Of a stretch of DNA of 64,000 nt, positions 8,258-16,653 are shown piece after piece. Position 1 is the stretch's first letter. Every line of letters starts with the position of its first letter. The position numbers and the translations under genes were made by a program. The stretch is from JBKEDS01 sp047975545 (lineage in GTDB: Bacteria; Bacteroidota; Bacteroidia; Flavobacteriales; Flavobacteriaceae), in assembly GCA_047975545.1 (NCBI GenBank), contig JBKEDS010000004.1:62001-126000 (forward strand), written 5' to 3'. Under the pieces are notes generated by a model. It was not told the origin of the DNA. It made no database searches and worked only from the letters and a program-made list of their open reading frames with translations.

Positions 8258-8375
8258 ATTAGGTACAATTAGCCTATTTTTGATTGGCAAAAACCCATCA
8301 GGTTTTTGCCTTGAGCATCCCAAGAAAATTATTAGCATTAATTATTTTAATACAATATTGTAATATTATCATGCT

Positions 8376-9551
8376 ATGAACTACATTTTATTCGACGGCC
8401 CTTTTAGGAACAACCTGCTCCCCTTCACCTTTACGCGCCCCGTTGCCGATATCAGGGTTGGTATTTTAACCATACGCGAAAAATGGGAAACCTATTTAAG
8501 CACGACCACGACCACGGTAACTGAAGATTATTTATCGGAAAAGCACCCCATGGTAGAGCTGGACGACAATGTTATGATTAACGCCTCGTACCTACCAAAT
8601 CCCGAACTGGTTGAAATGGTTAAGGACTTGCAAATTAACCAAGCCATTTTTAAAGATGAAGATGTTATTGCGTTCTACACACAAAACACGCTCGACGACA
8701 TTGACTTTAACACCTACGACGCATTGGAGTTCGATAGCGACATTATAAAAATTGAACACACTTGGGATATTTTTTCCAAAAACGGCGAAGCCCTACAAGA
8801 CGATTTTAACCTAATTACCAAAAACCGAAAATCGCAACCCATCCCAAGGAGCAACAATATTATAGCGCCCGAAAATATTTTTATAGAAAAAGGCGCAACC
8901 TTAGAATATACCACATTAAACGCCAGTAAAGGCCCTATATACATTGGAAAAAACGCCTTAGTTATGGAAGGCGCTATAATCCGTGGTGGTTTTGCCCTAT
9001 GCGAAGGCGCCGTTGTTAAAATGGGTGCCAAAATTTATGGCCCTACAACCGCTGGCCCATACAGTAAAGTTGGAGGCGAGGTAAACAACACCGTAATATT
9101 TGGCAACACCAACAAAGGCCACGAAGGTTATATAGGAAATTCGGTAATTGGCGAATGGTGCAACCTGGGTGCCGACACCAATTGCTCCAACCTTAAAAAC
9201 AATTATGCCGAAGTACGCCTTTGGGACTACCAAACCCAAAATTTTGCCAAAACCGGATTGCAATTTTGTGGCCTTATGATGGGCGACCACAGTAAATGCG
9301 GCATTAATACCATGTTCAACACCGGAACAGTTGTAGGCGTTAGCGCCAATATTTTTGGTAGCGGTTTCCCAAGAAATTTTATACCGAGCTTTAGTTGGGG
9401 CGGCAGTAGCGGATTTTCCACATTTACCATAAACAAAGCTTTTGAAGTTGCCGAAATAGTTATGAAACGGCGCGGCATTGAATTTACCGAACAAGACAGA
9501 GCCATTTTGGAGCATATTTTTGAAAGCACAAAAACCTTTAGGCGGCACTAA
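8376..9551 (+). CDS. GlmU-like putative sugar nucleotidyltransferase
   Basis: A 391-residue protein with an N-terminal domain starting MNYILFDGPFRNNLLPFTFTRP and a C-terminal left-handed beta-helix with hexapeptide repeats (about 165-360; IYIGKNALVMEGAIIRGG, GAVVKMGAKIYG). Bacteroidetes genomes carry this gene annotated as GlmU family protein. The N-terminal domain lacks the usual LxxGxGTRM nucleotide loop of true GlmU pyrophosphorylases, so the activity is uncertain. It is followed after 29 bases by a small membrane protein gene, probably cotranscribed. Confidence 0.85.
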   Translation: MNYILFDGPFRNNLLPFTFTRPVADIRVGILTIREKWETYLSTTTTTVTEDYLSEKHPMVELDDNVMINASYLPNPELVEMVKDLQINQAIFKDEDVIAFYTQNTLDDIDFNTYDALEFDSDIIKIEHTWDIFSKNGEALQDDFNLITKNRKSQPIPRSNNIIAPENIFIEKGATLEYTTLNASKGPIYIGKNALVMEGAIIRGGFALCEGAVVKMGAKIYGPTTAGPYSKVGGEVNNTVIFGNTNKGHEGYIGNSVIGEWCNLGADTNCSNLKNNYAEVRLWDYQTQNFAKTGLQFCGLMMGDHSKCGINTMFNTGTVVGVSANIFGSGFPRNFIPSFSWGGSSGFSTFTINKAFEVAEIVMKRRGIEFTEQDRAILEHIFESTKTFRRH

Positions 9552-9580
9552 TTTTTTTAGCAACATTTAAACACAAACCC

Positions 9581-9907
9581 ATGTTAGGCTTATTATTAAT
9601 CTATTTTATAGGAAAACGGTTTTACGACCTCGCAACAGAATTCAACCAAAACAAATGGTTGTTTGCCATTTTAAGCGTTATTATATACTACGTGGCCGGC
9701 TTTATTCTCGGAATAGTTCTATTTGTACTGGACGTATACATATTCAATTGGGACATCGATTGGGACAATAATTTTGGCATTAACCTCCTTGGTATACCCG
9801 CCGGATTATTGGCCGTATGGGGCTTTTACACGATTTTGGAAAACCGATGGAAAAAAACGACTACCATTATAAAGGATGAAGTGGACAACATCGGGAAACC
9901 CGTTTAA
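9581..9907 (+). CDS. small membrane protein of unknown function
   Basis: The 108-residue product has about three hydrophobic segments (2-14, 26-50 and 70-86) separated by a WDIDWDNNFG polar loop, and a charged C-terminus (RWKKTTTIIKDEVDN). It starts 29 bases after the GlmU-like gene on the same strand and is likely part of the same transcript. I do not recognise a named family. Confidence 0.65.
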   Translation: MLGLLLIYFIGKRFYDLATEFNQNKWLFAILSVIIYYVAGFILGIVLFVLDVYIFNWDIDWDNNFGINLLGIPAGLLAVWGFYTILENRWKKTTTIIKDEVDNIGKPV

Positions 9908-10017
9908 AAACCTCAATAAAAAAAGACATTTCAACACTTTTTATTTTTTTTCAAAAAAAATATGTGACCCTTTAAAAGTTGCCGTGTCCTAACAATAGGT
10001 AGATAGTTAAGCTATTA

Positions 10018-10045
10018 TTGCAATTTTTAGGGTTTCTTAATTTTG
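10018..10045 (+). promoter_or_regulatory. promoter of a short leader RNA upstream of mtaB
   Basis: TTG at 10018-10020 and TAATTTTG at 10038-10045 (17 bases between) match the Bacteroidetes promoter. A transcript from here would meet the terminator hairpin at 10072-10103 after about 50 nt. Confidence 0.45.
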
Positions 10046-10071
10046 CACATAATTATTTGTTAGGTGATTTG

Positions 10072-10103
10072 AGAGCGTTTCCACTCGGGAACGCTCTTTT
10101 TTT
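10072..10103 (+). terminator. intrinsic terminator inside the mtaB leader
   Basis: GAGCGTT-CC (10073-10082, one bulged T) pairs with GGAACGCTC (10088-10096) around a 5-base loop, followed by a run of seven T. It ends a plus-strand transcript between two promoter elements, before mtaB. Confidence 0.7.
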
Positions 10104-10105
10104 AT

Positions 10106-10113
10106 TAAATTTG
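10106..10113 (+). promoter_or_regulatory. -7 promoter element of mtaB
   Basis: TAAATTTG matches TAnnTTTG exactly, 19 bases before the chosen ATG at 10132 and immediately after the T tract of the leader terminator. It argues against the longer in-frame ORF that begins at 10018. Confidence 0.5.
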
Positions 10114-10131
10114 CACGTTTTTAAATGCAAG

Positions 10132-11478
10132 ATGGACACACAAAAAAAAGTAGCGTTTTACACCTTGGGCTGTAAGCTAAATTTTTCCGAAACCTCGACC
10201 ATAGCGCGAAGTTTTATTAACGAAGGCTTTACCCGTGTCGATTTTTCCGAACCGGCCGATATATACGTTATCAACACCTGTTCGGTAACCGACAATGCCG
10301 ACAAACGCTTTAAAACCATTGTAAAGCAAGCACAAAACGCAAACCCCAATGCTTTTGTTGCTGCCATTGGCTGTTACGCCCAATTAAAACCGCAAGAACT
10401 CGCCGATGTTAACGGCGTGGATCTCGTACTTGGCGCTACCGAAAAATTCAAGATTACCCAATACCTTAACGACCTTACCAAAAACGACTTTGGCCACGTG
10501 CATTCCTGCGAAATAGAAGACGCCGATTTTTACGTAGGCTCCTACTCCCTGGGCGACCGTACCCGTGCGTTTTTAAAGGTACAAGATGGCTGCGACTACA
10601 AATGCACCTACTGTACCATTCCGCTTGCCCGTGGTATTTCCCGCAGCGACACCATGGAAAACGTACTTAAAAACGCCAAGGAAATTGCTGCACAAAATAT
10701 TAAGGAAATAGTACTAACCGGCGTTAATATTGGCGATTACGGAAAAGGCGAATTCGGAAACAAAAAACACGAACACACCTTTTTGGATTTGGTTACCCAG
10801 TTAGACAAAGTTGAAGGTATCGAGCGGCTAAGGATTTCGTCCATAGAACCCAATTTGCTAAAAAACGAAACCATAGAACTGGTGGCAAAATCAAGGGCTT
10901 TTGTACCGCATTTCCACATTCCGTTGCAAAGCGGTAGCAATACTATTTTGAAAAAGATGAAACGCCGCTATTTAAGGGAATTGTATGTGGACAGGATTAG
11001 CAAAATCCGAAGCATTATGCCCCAAGCCTGCATTGGCGTAGATGTTATCGTGGGCTTTCCTGGCGAAACCGACGAGCATTTTTTGGAAACCTACCAGTTT
11101 TTAACCAATTTGGATGTTTCGTACCTGCACGTATTTACCTATTCCGAGCGCGACAACACCGAAGCCGTGGAAATGGACGGCGCAGTACCCCAAAAAGTAC
11201 GCAACAAACGCAGTAAAATGCTCCGCGGCCTATCGGTTAAAAAACGTAGGGCTTTTTACGAAAGCCAGATAAACAGTACAAGAACGGTTTTGTTTGAAGG
11301 CGAAAACAAACAGGGCTTTATCCACGGTTTTACCGAAAACTACGTAAAAGTAAAAACGCCCTGGAACCCCGAACTGGTTAACACCCTGCACCAAGTAAAA
11401 CTTACCAATATAGACGAAGATGGCTTGGTGCGTTTTGAGTTTTTAAACGAAACGGTTTTAAAAACTAATGTTTTTTAA
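10132..11478 (+). CDS. mtaB: tRNA (t6A37)-C2 methylthiotransferase MtaB
   Basis: A 448-residue radical-SAM protein. The N-terminal MTTase domain begins KKVAFYTLGCKLNFSETS and carries the three cluster cysteines (GCKLN, NTCSVT, GCYAQ); the radical SAM motif CDYKCTYC lies near residue 155; a TRAM-like domain ends the protein. The TLGCKLN start is that of MtaB and not MiaB. It adds a methylthio group to t6A at position 37 of ANN-decoding tRNAs. I chose ATG 10132, because the upstream in-frame extension crosses a terminator and a promoter. Confidence 0.93.
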   Translation: MDTQKKVAFYTLGCKLNFSETSTIARSFINEGFTRVDFSEPADIYVINTCSVTDNADKRFKTIVKQAQNANPNAFVAAIGCYAQLKPQELADVNGVDLVLGATEKFKITQYLNDLTKNDFGHVHSCEIEDADFYVGSYSLGDRTRAFLKVQDGCDYKCTYCTIPLARGISRSDTMENVLKNAKEIAAQNIKEIVLTGVNIGDYGKGEFGNKKHEHTFLDLVTQLDKVEGIERLRISSIEPNLLKNETIELVAKSRAFVPHFHIPLQSGSNTILKKMKRRYLRELYVDRISKIRSIMPQACIGVDVIVGFPGETDEHFLETYQFLTNLDVSYLHVFTYSERDNTEAVEMDGAVPQKVRNKRSKMLRGLSVKKRRAFYESQINSTRTVLFEGENKQGFIHGFTENYVKVKTPWNPELVNTLHQVKLTNIDEDGLVRFEFLNETVLKTNVF

Positions 11479-11601
11479 AAACCTCTGCGCCGATACAAGT
11501 TTTTTTCGCAACTAATTTCAAATTAAAACATTCAATTTCCCCATTGACTATTAGCAAATAAATCCGTAAATTGCACCAATAATAGCAATATTGAAGCACT
11601 T

Positions 11602-11865
11602 ATGTCAACAATACGAAAATCAATTACATTTACCGAACAACAAGATAGATGGATAAAGCAACAAATAGAAGAAGGGCTTTACACCAACGATAGTGAGTAC
11701 CTTAGAGACTTAATCCGAAAAGACCAAAAAGAAAAACAAGGTTTGTCCGAATTAAGAAATGCTATCCAAGAAGGCATCGACAGTGGCGTAAGCAACAGAA
11801 CTGTAGAAGACATTTGGAAAGAAGCCGAAGAAAAATATGCAAAAAGAAAACAATTATCAACTTAG
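11602..11865 (+). CDS. ParD-like antitoxin (ribbon-helix-helix)
   Basis: An 87-residue protein with the ParD/CopG N-terminal motif (RKSITFTEQQDRWIKQQIEEG, then YTNDSEYLRDLIR) that forms a dimeric DNA-binding ribbon-helix-helix, followed by a charged C-terminal arm that would wrap the toxin. Its last 29 bases overlap the start of the ParE-like gene, so the two are translationally linked. Such antitoxins normally autoregulate their own promoter. It is the upstream member of a type II toxin-antitoxin pair. Confidence 0.88.
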   Translation: MSTIRKSITFTEQQDRWIKQQIEEGLYTNDSEYLRDLIRKDQKEKQGLSELRNAIQEGIDSGVSNRTVEDIWKEAEEKYAKRKQLST

Positions 11866-12139
11866 CAATAAAGCTGATAAAGATTTGTCCGACATAGCCA
11901 ATTACACCATTGAAACATTCGGGTTAAAACAAGCCCACATTTATAAAAATGGGCTAATTGAAACTTTTCTTTTTTTAGCCTCAAACCCAAAACGGGGAAG
12001 AGATTTCTTCCTTAATAACGGTTTTAGCGTAAAACGATTTAAATACAAATCGCATGTTATCTTTTTCCAAAAAACAATTAAAGGCATTTTAATTTTAAGA
12101 ATTTTAGGAGGCAAAATGGATTTTGAAAAGCATTTATAA
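11837..12139 (+). CDS. ParE/RelE-superfamily toxin
   Basis: A 100-residue protein with the ParE pattern: LSNKADKDLSDIANYTIETFG at the N-terminus, the central NPKRGRDF segment and the C-terminal RFKYKSHVIFFQ..GILILRILGGKMDF strand pair. ParE toxins inhibit DNA gyrase in the cytosol; RelE members cut mRNA, and the sequence fits ParE better. It begins inside the 3' end of the antitoxin gene. The frame is intact, with no sign of decay. Confidence 0.88.
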   Translation: MQKENNYQLSNKADKDLSDIANYTIETFGLKQAHIYKNGLIETFLFLASNPKRGRDFFLNNGFSVKRFKYKSHVIFFQKTIKGILILRILGGKMDFEKHL

Positions 12140-12183
12140 TTTTTTTTATTAGGTATTATTAAAAAAAACAGTAATTATCTAAC

Positions 12184-12465
12184 ATGACCAACAACGATAT
12201 ACTAAAAAAATTACGGGTTGCCCTAAAATTGCGCGACGACGATATTGTAAACATCTTGGCCTTGGTAGATTTTAGAATATCGAAAAGCGAACTTGGCGCC
12301 TTTTTTAGGCGCGAGGACCATCCCAAATACGTAGAATGCGGCGACCAAATTTTACGCAATTTCCTAAACGGACTGGTTATCCATATGCGCGGCCCCATGC
12401 CGCCCAGAAAAGAAAAAACGGATACCCCCATTTCCAAAAAACATGTAAAACCCAATAAAAAGTAA
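12184..12465 (+). CDS. DUF1456 (YehS-like) protein, single repeat
   Basis: The 93-residue product contains one DUF1456 repeat: NNDILKKLRVALKLRDDDIV at the N-terminus, a middle helix with FFRREDHPKYVECGDQ, and LRNFLNGL, followed by a basic tail. E. coli YehS (about 156 residues) has two such repeats; this protein matches the second one. The function of the family is unknown. It is short but has an intact start and stop. It lies 44 bases after the toxin gene, and whether it shares that transcript is unclear. Confidence 0.8.
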   Translation: MTNNDILKKLRVALKLRDDDIVNILALVDFRISKSELGAFFRREDHPKYVECGDQILRNFLNGLVIHMRGPMPPRKEKTDTPISKKHVKPNKK

Positions 12466-12635
12466 CCCCGTAGGGTTTTAAGCCTGCTGTTATGTTAGGC
12501 ACCTTTAAAAAATAGCCAATGGATAATTGAAGAATCGCAAAAAACATCCCGCAAAAAACACTGAATCCTGTTTAATATAATTTCTGCGAATATCTGCGTG
12601 TTCAGCGGGAAAACAAAATCGAAAAAGACATAACC

Positions 12636-14501
12636 TTATCCTTCCAGCTTTGAAGAAAGCTCGAACCAACGCTCCTCCTTTGCCTCAATGGTATTTAATA
12701 AGTTTTGCAGCTCTTCCGAAAGGGCATTAATTTGTTCGGGGGTTAAATCGGGGTTATTAAACTTGGCTTCCAGTTCTTTTTTATCAAACGCCAAAGCGTT
12801 TAGTTTGCTTTCAATGTTCCTAAGCTCTTTTTCTTCGTTAAAGCTAAGTTTATCGGTTTGGTTTTTTTTCCATGAGGTTTTTTCTTTTTTATCCTCGGCA
12901 TCGCTATTGGAAACTACGGGCTGGCTATCGTCGTAAACCCGAAAATCGGTGTAGTTACCCGGAAAATCCTCAATTTCGCCCTCTCCCCTAAACACAAATA
13001 AATGATCCACCACCTTGTCCATAAAATAGCGGTCGTGCGACACCACGATAACGCAGCCGGGAAAATCCATTAAAAAACTTTCCAACACGTTTAGGGTTAC
13101 AATATCCAAATCGTTTGTAGGCTCGTCGAGAATTAAAAAATTGGGGTTTTGTATTAAAACCGTGCATAAATACAAGCGTTTACGCTCGCCGCCACTAAGT
13201 TTTTCAACAAAATCGTATTGTTTTTTTCTGCTGAACAAAAAACGCTCCAAAAGTTGCTGGGCGCTTATTTGTCGGCCTTTTTTTAGGGGAATATAATCGC
13301 CAAACTCCCGAATAACGTCAATGACCTTTTGTTCGGGCTTAACGGCAATGCCCATTTGGGTATAATAGCCAAACTTTACGGTATCGCCAATAACAATTTT
13401 TCCCGAATCGGGTTTTGCCGTTTGGGTTAAAATATTTAAAAACGTGGTTTTACCCGTACCGTTTTTGCCAATAATGCCCACCCGCTCGCTTTTTTGAAAG
13501 GTATAATCGAACTTATTAAGAATAACCTTGTCCTTAAAGGCCTTGGACACTTTATGAAACTCGACGATCTTGCTGCCCAAGCGCTCCATATTAAGTTCCA
13601 ACTGTACCAAATGCTCCTTGCGGCGCTGGCTGGCACGGTGTTTTATATCCTGAAAATCGTCTATGCGCGATTTCGATTTTGTGGTTCTGGCCTTGGGCTG
13701 TCGGCGCATCCATTCCAGTTCCTTTTTAAAAAGTTGCTTGGCCTTGTTGGTTTCGGTATCGGCAAGCTCAATTCGTGCTTCCCGTTTTTCCAAATAATAC
13801 GAATAATTGCCTTTGTAGCTGTACAATTGTCCTTCGTCCAACTCAATGATTTCGTTGCACACCCGCTCCAAGAAATAACGGTCGTGCGTTACCATAAAAA
13901 GCGTAATATTTTCCTTGGCAAAAAAGGCTTCCAACCACTCGATCATTTCCAAATCAAGGTGGTTGGTAGGTTCGTCCAAAATTAACAAATCGGGTTTGTT
14001 AATCAAGGCATTGGCCAAGGCCAAGCGTTTTTTTTGCCCACCGGAAAGCGTGCTTACCTTTTGGCTTAAATTATCCAGTTTTAATTTGAAAAGAATTTGC
14101 TTGTACTGCGTTTCGAAATCCCAAGCCTGGTTAACCTCCATTTGCTCGAAAGCCTTTTGGTAGGCTTCGGTGTCTTCGGGGTTTTCCAAGGCTTTTTCAT
14201 AAGCCTCAATAACTTTTAAAATGGCATTATCGCTGGCAAAAATGGTTTGTTCAACCGTTAAACCGCCATCGAACTTTGGGTCTTGCGAGAGGAACGACAC
14301 CGTAATATCCTTGCGGTAAATTACGTTGCCCGAATCGGGCGTATCTTCACCCGAAATAATATTTAAAATCGAGGTTTTTCCTGTTCCGTTTTTGGCCACA
14401 AAGGCTGTTTTTTGGTCCTTGTGAACGCTAAACGACAAGTTTTGAAACAGGGTAAGCTCGCCATAGGATTTCGATATGTTTTCGACTGTTAGGTAATTCA
14501 A
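12636..14501 (-). CDS. uup: ABC-F family ATPase, Uup type
   Basis: A 621-residue soluble protein with two ABC ATPase domains: Walker A AKNGTGKTS (about 36) and GKNGTGKTT (about 345), signatures LSGGQKKRLALA and LSGGERKRLYL, and Walker B LLILDEPTNHLDL and FLILDEPTNDLDI. A coiled-coil C-terminal domain (about 545-621) is typical of Uup. There are no membrane segments. ABC-F proteins act on the ribosome or, for Uup, also on branched DNA. The first Walker A has Ala where Gly is usual. It is alone on its strand, 373 bases from the next gene upstream. Confidence 0.92.
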   Translation of the reverse strand: MNYLTVENISKSYGELTLFQNLSFSVHKDQKTAFVAKNGTGKTSILNIISGEDTPDSGNVIYRKDITVSFLSQDPKFDGGLTVEQTIFASDNAILKVIEAYEKALENPEDTEAYQKAFEQMEVNQAWDFETQYKQILFKLKLDNLSQKVSTLSGGQKKRLALANALINKPDLLILDEPTNHLDLEMIEWLEAFFAKENITLFMVTHDRYFLERVCNEIIELDEGQLYSYKGNYSYYLEKREARIELADTETNKAKQLFKKELEWMRRQPKARTTKSKSRIDDFQDIKHRASQRRKEHLVQLELNMERLGSKIVEFHKVSKAFKDKVILNKFDYTFQKSERVGIIGKNGTGKTTFLNILTQTAKPDSGKIVIGDTVKFGYYTQMGIAVKPEQKVIDVIREFGDYIPLKKGRQISAQQLLERFLFSRKKQYDFVEKLSGGERKRLYLCTVLIQNPNFLILDEPTNDLDIVTLNVLESFLMDFPGCVIVVSHDRYFMDKVVDHLFVFRGEGEIEDFPGNYTDFRVYDDSQPVVSNSDAEDKKEKTSWKKNQTDKLSFNEEKELRNIESKLNALAFDKKELEAKFNNPDLTPEQINALSEELQNLLNTIEAKEERWFELSSKLEG

Positions 14502-14874
14502 ACGGTTTTATTTTTTTGCAAATCAACAAATAAAAAACAAAACCCAAAGCGTGTTTTATTCATTTTTTTTATAGACATCGCTAAAACTAAAAACACCCCT
14601 AAAGTTTGCCTATATTATTTTCGAACGGCTTGCGTTTGTTTCAAAACCATTAATTTTTAATTTTTCACCAACACAAGCCATCATAACAATATTACTCCGA
14701 CGAAGAATGAAGAAGAATCTCTAATTTATCTTTCTTTCGTTGGAACGACATAAACATTATATACTAAGCAAGGCGAAACATTTTGCTTGTTTTTTTATTT
14801 CAAAATTTAATATTACAAATCTTTTTACAATTTACGGGATGGGATAAAACATGAAAACCGGTATAATGCTATTT
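14502..14874. other. gene-free stretch between gapN and uup
   Basis: Contains no convincing ORF. A REP-like imperfect palindrome lies at 14691-14752 (ACTCCGACGAAGAATGAAG on the left, an inverted variant on the right), and AAGCAA..TTGCTT followed by T7 at about 14766-14797 could be a weak plus-strand terminator. Nothing else is recognisable. Confidence 0.45.
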
Positions 14875-16467
14875 TTACAAAATATAATCGGTACTAATAA
14901 AATTAGAGGTTTTGGTTTCCAATAAATCGTTTAAAATTTTAAGATTGTATTCGTTATCTTTTGAAGCCACAAAAGTTCGGATGGAAAACGAACGTAGGGC
15001 ATCGTGGACGCTTAGGGTACTGAAAGCCGAATCTTTTCGGCCCGTAAACGGATACACGTCGGGGCCGCGCTGGCACGAACTGTTTAGGTTTACACGGCAC
15101 ACCAAATTAACCAAGGTATCGATTAACGGTGCAAGGGTTTTTACGTCCTTGCCAAACAGGCTTACTTGCTGCCCGTAATTGGATTCGGCCATATCGTCCA
15201 ATGGTTTTTCTATATACTTAAACGGAATTATTGGCACTACGGGGCCAAACTGCTCCTCTTGGTACACCCGCATGGTTTTGTTTACCGGATAAAGCACGGC
15301 TGGAAAAATATAATTTTCGGTAATTTGCCCGCCTTTCATATTTACAATATGGGCACCTTTTTCTTTGGCATCGATAATTAAATCCTGTATGTAAGCGGGT
15401 TTATCGCTTTCGGGCAATGGTGTTAAAAACGCCCCTTGCTCCCAGGGGTTTCCAAATTTTAGTTCGTCTACTTTTTTGGCAAAACGCTTGTTAAATTCGC
15501 CTACAACCGATTCGTGCACGTACAGTACTTTTAAGGCCGTACAACGCTGGCCGTTAAAGGACAGGCTTCCCGCAATACATTCGTTTACCGCCAAATCCAA
15601 ATCGGCATCGGGCAATACAATGGCCGGGTTTTTGGCCTCCAAGCCCAATACCATGCGTAAACGGTTTCCTTTTGGGTGCTGCGATTGCAGGGCATTTGCC
15701 GATTTACTATTGCCTATTAAGGCCAAAACATCTATACGCCCCGACTGCATAATTGGCGTTGCCAACACGCGGCCACGACCGTAAATTACGTTTACCACAC
15801 CTTTTGGAAAACTACTTTGAAAGGCTTCCAAAAGTGGCGATATAAGTAAAATACCCAACTTGGCCGGTTTAAAAATTACGGTGTTGCCCATAATAAGTGC
15901 CGGAATTAAAAGCGTAAAGGTTTCGTTTAGCGGATAATTGTAAGGTCCCAAACACAACACTACGCCAAGTGGCCCGCGACGGATGTGCGCATAAACGCCA
16001 TCGTGTTTTTCGAACTTTGCCGAATCGCGGTCTATTTGTTTATAATCTTCAATGGTATCGTAAATATACTCCACGGTACGGTCGAACTCCTTTTGCGAAT
16101 CGGATAGGTTTTTGCCAATTTCCCACATGAGATATTTCACGATTTCCTCGCGCTTGGTTTTCATTTGGGTTACAAATTTTTCCATACAGGCAATCCTGTC
16201 CACCACTTTCATGGTTGGCCACAGGCCTTGTCCTTTTCCATAGGCATCGCAGGCCGATTCCAAAGCTTCAACGGCTTCTTTTTCACCCAAATCGGGAACG
16301 GTACCTAATAGGGTTGGCTTATAGGTTTCGGTTGATGATATGGTGGAATACACTTCGGCGGTTTCGCCTTTCCATTCTTTTAATTCGCCCGACACCAAAT
16401 AGGTTTTTTGGTGCAGAAGCGATGTAATTTTATAGGGTTCGGGAATATTTATTTTTTCGGTAGACAT
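14875..16467 (-). CDS. gapN: NADP-dependent non-phosphorylating glyceraldehyde-3-phosphate dehydrogenase
   Basis: A 530-residue aldehyde dehydrogenase superfamily member. It has the N-terminal cofactor segment GPYNYPLNETFTLLIPALIMGNTVIFKP, the catalytic Glu in MVLGLEAKNPAIVLPDADLD, and the catalytic Cys in LSFNGQRCTALKV (about residue 310). The SFNGQRCTA form and the long N-terminus match GapN-type dehydrogenases, which oxidise glyceraldehyde-3-phosphate directly to 3-phosphoglycerate and make NADPH. It is monocistronic, with a promoter at 16519-16526. Another aldehyde substrate cannot be ruled out. Confidence 0.82.
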   Translation of the reverse strand: MSTEKINIPEPYKITSLLHQKTYLVSGELKEWKGETAEVYSTISSTETYKPTLLGTVPDLGEKEAVEALESACDAYGKGQGLWPTMKVVDRIACMEKFVTQMKTKREEIVKYLMWEIGKNLSDSQKEFDRTVEYIYDTIEDYKQIDRDSAKFEKHDGVYAHIRRGPLGVVLCLGPYNYPLNETFTLLIPALIMGNTVIFKPAKLGILLISPLLEAFQSSFPKGVVNVIYGRGRVLATPIMQSGRIDVLALIGNSKSANALQSQHPKGNRLRMVLGLEAKNPAIVLPDADLDLAVNECIAGSLSFNGQRCTALKVLYVHESVVGEFNKRFAKKVDELKFGNPWEQGAFLTPLPESDKPAYIQDLIIDAKEKGAHIVNMKGGQITENYIFPAVLYPVNKTMRVYQEEQFGPVVPIIPFKYIEKPLDDMAESNYGQQVSLFGKDVKTLAPLIDTLVNLVCRVNLNSSCQRGPDVYPFTGRKDSAFSTLSVHDALRSFSIRTFVASKDNEYNLKILNDLLETKTSNFISTDYIL

Positions 16468-16518
16468 AGGTTTATTTTTATTAACGAATTATGTAACAAT
16501 TTTGGGTTTTCACTTCAA

Positions 16519-16526
16519 CAAAGATA
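16519..16526 (-). promoter_or_regulatory. -7 promoter element of gapN
   Basis: The minus strand reads TATCTTTG, a full match to TAnnTTTG, 52 bases upstream of the gapN start codon. Confidence 0.45.
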
Positions 16527-16653
16527 CTTGTATTTTAACTAAAAACAGCTTCGACTTATCAATGATACTTTAGAAATATGGCTTTCGTAACAATAGCACG
16601 ACAACCCAAGAAAGTGTTTAATGCGCAATCGTTTTCGGGTTAAGGTATTCTCC

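Noticed and set aside
8181..8363. 60-codon plus-strand ORF overlapping the end of L31
   Set aside because: It runs through the terminator of the ribosomal protein gene in another frame and has no homology that I recognise.
8997..9566. 189-codon minus-strand ORF
   Set aside because: It is a shadow frame opposite the GlmU-like gene, with low-complexity Ala/Val/Gly composition.
10018..10131. 38-codon N-terminal extension of MtaB
   Set aside because: The extension crosses an intrinsic terminator and a -7 promoter element, and the family starts at KKVAFYTLGCKLN.
13494..13985. 163-codon plus-strand ORF
   Set aside because: It lies opposite the ABC-F gene, whose motifs and codon pattern are on the other strand.
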